From Ruminococcus sp. (GTDB taxonomy: Bacteria > Bacillota > Clostridia > Oscillospirales > Ruminococcaceae): a DNA stretch of 64,000 bases. Shown in pieces: positions 60,256 to 64,000 of the stretch (position 1 is its first letter; each line of letters begins with the position of its first letter). The notes below the pieces were generated by a model that made no database searches, had not been told where the DNA came from, and saw only the letters and a program-made list of their open reading frames with translations. The translations under genes and the position numbers were made by a program. Location: assembly GCA_021770655.1 (NCBI GenBank), contig JAETQO010000003.1, positions 45,090 to 109,089 of the forward strand, in the 5' to 3' direction.

Positions 60256-62196
60256 TCAATCCTTCTTGTAAAAATCGCAGACATACCCGTCTGCACGGAG
60301 CAAAAGTCCATTTGCCCAGGCAGGAGTCTGACCCATAATGGCGCAGATATCTGAAAGGTCGGTATCTGGCGGCGCATCAATCACCGCCTCGTCATGGACG
60401 TGCATCACGATCTTATATCCGTCAGCGTTCAGTCGAAGCATGGCTTCCGCCAGAATGTCACGGGCAGTTGCCTGCACAATGTTCTCCACAAACTTGGGAC
60501 CGTAGCTTTCCAGCCGCAGCCACTTTTTCTGTTCTCCCACGCCCTCGTATGTAACGGACTCCTTGCCGAAGCGGTTCAGTCCCATTTTCGGCTTCACATA
60601 CACAAGTTTTCTGCCGGAGGGCAGCACAACGAACATCATCCCGCTTTGGTAATAAAAGCGGATGCCGTATGCTTCTGTCGAGATTCGTTCTCTGACACAG
60701 GTGGACGCCGCCTTGTCTACATCCCACCACAGTTTTACAATGTGGGGATTGGACTGCCGCCAAGCGTCCACCAGCGGTTTCAGTTCTTCTTCCTGCAAGC
60801 CGTAGTTCATTGCGCCCATGGCCTTGAGAGCACCCACCGAGCCGCCGTAGCCGAGGGCAAGTTCTGCGATTTTGCCTTTCTGACGAAGATGGCTGTTCAC
60901 GCCGTGCTTTTCCACAGGGACATGAAACATCTGAGAAGCCGACGCACAGTAGATGTCTCCGCCATTTGCAAAGACCTCCTGCCGCCAATGCTCTCCGGCG
61001 ATCCATGCGATGACTCTCGCCTCAATAGCGGAAAAGTCCGCCACATAAAAGCGGCATCCGGGTTTCGGCACAAAAGCGGTGCGGATCAGTTCTGACAGCA
61101 CCAGCGGTACGGAGTCGTAGAGCATTTCCACAGCGTCAAACTGTCCGCCCTTGACAAGGCTTCTTGCTTTGTCAAGATCGGGCAGATGGTTCTGCGGCAG
61201 ATTCTGCACCTGGACGAGTCTTCCGGCATAGCGCCCGGTTCGGTTTGCACCGTAAAACTGGATAAGACCTCTGGCACGGCTGTCTGAACCAACGACTGAC
61301 TCCATAGCTGTGTATTTCTTGACACTGCTCTTGGCAAGCTCCTGCCGCAGAGACAGCGCAAGTTCAACCTCGCCGTCCGCTTTTTCAAGGAGTTCCAGAA
61401 CGGCAGTTTTGGAGAGGGAGTCGGTTTTCACGCCTCTTTCGGCAAGCCATGCTTTCAGCTGTGCAGGAGAATTGGGGTTATCAAGCCCGGTAACATCCCG
61501 TGCCTGCTCCATATGCGTCTTTTTGAATTGTTTGTCACAGTGAATCGCCTGTGAAACAAGGATTCGGTCGAGCATAATGCCACGGTCGTTGATCTGCTGG
61601 TCGAGAGTGTAATTGCGCCATTCCGATTCAGTCACCAGGAATTTGGACAGCTTCTGCTGTACTGCCATTTCCGTCTCTACATCACGAAGGTTATAGGCTT
61701 TGAATTTCGCCCATTTTTCCGGGTAATCGGAGGGATAATGCCGATATTCCGTGCCGTCCCGGCTTTTAGCCGGGGTGCAGAACCAGCGGATAAGGTCTTT
61801 GCCTTCCTTCAGCTTTTGCTTTTCCAGTCCGAGAACGGAGCCTACGCCCTCAAGAGAAAGTGGAAGTCCCAAGGTTGCCGCCCAGACCATCGTGCAGTGC
61901 CAGGAAGCGGGATCGAGATATTGTCCCACGGGGTACTCCAGATACCGCGACAGACACACACGCTCAAACTGCGCATTGAACGCCCATTTCGTGACGGTGG
62001 GATCGGTCAGCGCAGAGCGAATATCAGCAGGAAGCGTTTCACCTGCGGAAAAGTCAATCATCTCAACGGGTGCGCCGTCCGCCGAGTAACCGAAAAGGAG
62101 AATTTCAAAATCCGGTGCTTCAGCATAGCGATAAACCCCGCTTTGAGCGAGGTTTATGCTGCTGAATGTCTCAATGTCGATACTGAGTGTCCTCAT
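60256..62196 (-). CDS. Phage DNA polymerase I (family A)
   Basis: 646 aa. N-terminal 3'-5' exonuclease (LSIDIETFSSINL and FNAQFERVCLS, DxE), then palm-fingers: DFSAIEARVIAW (motif A), KGKIAELALGYGGSVGALKAMG (motif B) and MHVHDEAVIDAP (motif C). No 5' nuclease domain, as normal for phage versions. The ATG overlaps the DUF2815 stop by 4 bp. Appears intact. Confidence 0.95.
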   Translation of the reverse strand: MRTLSIDIETFSSINLAQSGVYRYAEAPDFEILLFGYSADGAPVEMIDFSAGETLPADIRSALTDPTVTKWAFNAQFERVCLSRYLEYPVGQYLDPASWHCTMVWAATLGLPLSLEGVGSVLGLEKQKLKEGKDLIRWFCTPAKSRDGTEYRHYPSDYPEKWAKFKAYNLRDVETEMAVQQKLSKFLVTESEWRNYTLDQQINDRGIMLDRILVSQAIHCDKQFKKTHMEQARDVTGLDNPNSPAQLKAWLAERGVKTDSLSKTAVLELLEKADGEVELALSLRQELAKSSVKKYTAMESVVGSDSRARGLIQFYGANRTGRYAGRLVQVQNLPQNHLPDLDKARSLVKGGQFDAVEMLYDSVPLVLSELIRTAFVPKPGCRFYVADFSAIEARVIAWIAGEHWRQEVFANGGDIYCASASQMFHVPVEKHGVNSHLRQKGKIAELALGYGGSVGALKAMGAMNYGLQEEELKPLVDAWRQSNPHIVKLWWDVDKAASTCVRERISTEAYGIRFYYQSGMMFVVLPSGRKLVYVKPKMGLNRFGKESVTYEGVGEQKKWLRLESYGPKFVENIVQATARDILAEAMLRLNADGYKIVMHVHDEAVIDAPPDTDLSDICAIMGQTPAWANGLLLRADGYVCDFYKKD

Positions 62197-62741
62197 GCCA
62201 GAAAGTCATCGTCAAGATCGGTTGCGAAATCGTCAGCCGCCGAGGTTCTTCCGCCGAGCGGTTCACCGTCCTTGACTTTTTGGATATTCCCAAGTCCGCA
62301 GGCAATGCCGCGATTACCGTTTGAGTTGAAGGCATAGAAGTTTACAGAGACTCTCGCATAGCAGCCGGAATACACCTCTGCACGGTCGAGGATCGGCTGA
62401 ACGCTGCGGTCAACGATCTGGGGAGCGGTAGTGCTGTTGGCATTGACGAAATAAGAGTCTTTGTACGCTTCATCCTCACGCTCGATGTCACCATCGCGAA
62501 GCGGCAGTTTCAAAGCTGCCTTGTTCGGAATTTTACCGCCGAATTTCGCAGCACCGTCCTTGATAGCCGCATCCACGGCCGCATTGATGGCGTCGATTGT
62601 TTTCTGATCGGATTTTGGGATAATAAGAGAGACGCTGTATTTAGGGGTACCGCCGTTAATGGAAGCGGGCTCCCATACATTTGCGTAGGAAAGGCGAACA
62701 ACGCCTGTAACAACCTTGGTATTGGATTTCTGATTAGCCAT
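62193..62741 (-). CDS. DUF2815 phage single-strand-binding-like protein
   Basis: 182 aa. KVVTGVVRLSYANVWEPASINGGTPKYSVSLIIPKSD and CYARVSVNFYAFNSNGNRGIACGLGNIQKVKDG are typical of DUF2815, which always sits between DUF2800 and PolA in Clostridia phages. It probably binds ssDNA. The acidic C-terminus (ATDLDDDFLA) resembles SSB tails. Confidence 0.9.
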   Translation of the reverse strand: MANQKSNTKVVTGVVRLSYANVWEPASINGGTPKYSVSLIIPKSDQKTIDAINAAVDAAIKDGAAKFGGKIPNKAALKLPLRDGDIEREDEAYKDSYFVNANSTTAPQIVDRSVQPILDRAEVYSGCYARVSVNFYAFNSNGNRGIACGLGNIQKVKDGEPLGGRTSAADDFATDLDDDFLA

Positions 62742-62746
62742 TTTAT

Positions 62747-63889
62747 TTATTCCTCCGTAATTTCAGTAAAGTCATGTTCCGCACCTGTGGATGTAATTGC
62801 AGGACGCCTGTCGGATACGGAAACAAGCGTCGGTTTGCCCTGGGGCTTGATAACAAGTCCGCCGAGAATTTCAGAAAAGGTCTTTTTGCCCATAAGCCGT
62901 TCCATCTCGGTGATGGAAATGAGGGATTTCTTGAAGATGTCGGTATAGCCTGCCGAGTGGGCAACTTCGATAACGGCATCCTCGTCTGTGTACTTGCGGT
63001 TAGTTCGGCTTTCCACCAGCTTAAAACCATGCCACACCTTTCCGTGATTGACGGCGGCGTCCTGGGCGTAGGCTGCGATCTCATTTGCCCATTTGGTGAG
63101 GTCGTCCAGCTTGCCGAGTATTTCCTCAATCTCCTCATCCGAGAGGAGGGGCGGCTGTGCAAACTCATATTTTGCAAGCTGCAGCTTCTCTTCTGCTCTG
63201 GCACGGCACTTGACTGCCGCCTTGCAGAACTGACACCAGTTTCCGGGCGCATATTCACCTTCGCCTTTATAGGCAAGTTCAGCCTTGGGTTTCAGTGTAT
63301 TTTCCGCCCAATTCATAAGATCAGAGACACTGATTGTCCAGGTGGACACATTCTCACGCCTCGGCTGATAAATGGTCATGGATACCGATTCAATGTCATA
63401 GAGGGAGTCGAACAGCCGCAGAGCGCCCAGGGCATACAGCATCATCTGCGGATTTTGCTCGGCTTCCACCAAAATTCCCTGACCGTATTTGAAGTCGATA
63501 ATGTGCAGGAGTTTATCCGCCACGATCAGACAGTCGCCGGTGCCGAAGCCGTCCGGCACATAACAGGAAAAATCCAGCTTCTTCTCGATCAGCACGAGCG
63601 GGTCGGAACAGTTCTGTTTTGCTTCATTTAACTGCTCCAGCACAAATTCCACATAGCCGTCTGTGTATGCATCCATTTCATCACAGTCGTAAGTGCTGAT
63701 CGGCTTTTTGGAGCGCATCTTCAGCGCTTTGCGGAGCTTATGCTCACAAAGGGCGTGGGCGGCGGTTCCTTCGGCGGCAGCCTCTGTTTCATAGTCTGCA
63801 AATTCCTGTTCCAGTCGTGCAGAGGGGTTGCAGTTCAGCCAGCGATGAGATGAAGATGCTGATAGGATTGCGTGTTTACTTGGAGGCAT
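62747..63889 (-). CDS. DUF2800 phage Cas4-like nuclease
   Basis: 380 aa from the ATG at 63889 (GGAGGTG upstream; ATG overlaps the preceding TGA). KHAILSASSSHRWLNCNPSARLE start, GTGDCLIVADKLLHIIDFKYGQG carrying Asp and Lys of the PD-(D/E)xK core, and Cys in WCQFCKAAVKC that may bind Fe-S, as in Cas4/AddB. Probably works with DUF2815 in recombination. Confidence 0.9.
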   Translation of the reverse strand: MPPSKHAILSASSSHRWLNCNPSARLEQEFADYETEAAAEGTAAHALCEHKLRKALKMRSKKPISTYDCDEMDAYTDGYVEFVLEQLNEAKQNCSDPLVLIEKKLDFSCYVPDGFGTGDCLIVADKLLHIIDFKYGQGILVEAEQNPQMMLYALGALRLFDSLYDIESVSMTIYQPRRENVSTWTISVSDLMNWAENTLKPKAELAYKGEGEYAPGNWCQFCKAAVKCRARAEEKLQLAKYEFAQPPLLSDEEIEEILGKLDDLTKWANEIAAYAQDAAVNHGKVWHGFKLVESRTNRKYTDEDAVIEVAHSAGYTDIFKKSLISITEMERLMGKKTFSEILGGLVIKPQGKPTLVSVSDRRPAITSTGAEHDFTEITEE

Positions 63890-64000
63890 CACAACACCTC
63901 CGCATCGACAAGCAATGCCTTATAATGCTTGGGGTCAACCGCCGACAGCTTGGACGCACCGTATTTTTGCAGCAATCCCCGGACAGCGTCCGTCTTTCCG
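63889..64000 (-). CDS. C-terminus of a phage protein ('rrp5'-labelled type), partial
   Basis: The last 36 codons read VRGLLQKYGASKLSAVDPKH then EVL and a stop, and continue past the right window edge. This tail is found on small phage proteins often mislabelled 'rRNA biogenesis protein rrp5', located upstream of DUF2800. Function unknown. Confidence 0.6.
   Translation of the reverse strand, partial: GKTDAVRGLLQKYGASKLSAVDPKHYKALLVDAEVL

Noticed and set aside
62774-63631. 285 aa plus-strand ORF, and similar ones at 60394-61095 and 57250-58011
   Set aside because: Opposite the DUF2800, PolA and helicase genes, which carry clear family motifs.
1-64000. CRISPR arrays or rRNA genes
   Set aside because: No regularly spaced direct repeats with unique spacers, no Cas operon (the DUF2800 nuclease is only Cas4-like), and no rRNA-like sequence.

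Overview
The window looks like a chromosomal segment of a gut-type Clostridia (Oscillospiraceae/Ruminococcaceae-like Firmicutes). Evidence: AGGAGG-type ribosome binding sites, consensus -35/-10 promoters with 17 bp spacing, a Thr-rich linker membrane protein, a PhoP/PhoR-Pst locus, and mobile-element families typical of that group. The family-level assignment is an inference from gene content.

Layout. 1-6.5 kb: a mobile-element remnant beside tRNA-Leu(GAG). It holds a Fic protein, a tyrosine integrase, an XRE regulator, a winged-helix replication-initiator-like protein, a chimeric sigma-like protein, two candidate small RNAs, tiny peptides and three copies of a TTGTCCCGGGACAA palindrome. 6.5-17.5 kb: sulfur amino acid genes. 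A minus-strand operon (O-acetylhomoserine sulfhydrylase fused to half a solute-binding protein, amino-acid ABC permease and ATPase, AhpD-like, Fe-S serine dehydratase, M20 amidohydrolase, TSCPD protein, MalY-like C-S lyase) lies behind a Cys-codon-rich leader ORF and an attenuator. It is followed by a LysR regulator, an Rrf2 regulator and cysK. 17.7-26.5 kb: an eleven-gene operon for sulfur transfer and cofactors (nifS, nifU-like, HD protein, hydE-like, nadA, mnmA, pdxS, pdxT, ThiF/MoeB-like, rhodanese, TcdA-like). 26.7-29.5 kb: a conjugative/phage element remnant with a truncated C5 methyltransferase. 29.8-30.3 kb: tRNA-Tyr, tRNA-Thr and tRNA-Pro. 30.7-40.7 kb: a Thr-rich membrane protein, then pstS (circularly permuted), pstC, pstA, pstB, phoU, a Na/Pi cotransporter, phoP and phoR. 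40.8-55.0 kb: housekeeping and accessory genes (GNAT, phosphoesterase, MGMT-like, DUF4261, AraC, TetR, YoaK-like, metA, a frameshifted XRE/TPR regulator, a frameshifted GH3 glucosidase lipoprotein, nitroreductase/MarR). 55.2-64.0 kb: the early region of a Clostridia prophage, all on the minus strand, with a truncated recombinase, a truncated phage MetK and a truncated VapE-type primase, so it is a remnant.

How it fits together. MetA carries the Glu linked to acetyl-CoA use, so O-acetylhomoserine could feed MetY. CysK, NifS, MalY and MetY are PLP enzymes and PdxST makes PLP. NifS/NifU-like could supply sulfur and Fe-S to MnmA, NadA, the HydE-like enzyme and the serine dehydratase. The cysK, nifS and lysR promoters share an ATAGGT-type site just downstream of the -10, and an Fe-S-type Rrf2 regulator is encoded between them. 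Phosphate genes sit behind 11-bp-phased TTTTAC repeats (PHO-box-like) and are followed by their own two-component system.

Most unusual items: the in-frame MetY-SBP fusion; the cysteine-rich leader with an internal UGA ahead of an attenuator; the triple palindrome with two candidate small RNAs in the first element; and the permuted PstS. Two frameshifts in homopolymers (48.6 and 50.6 kb) could be real decay or sequencing error.
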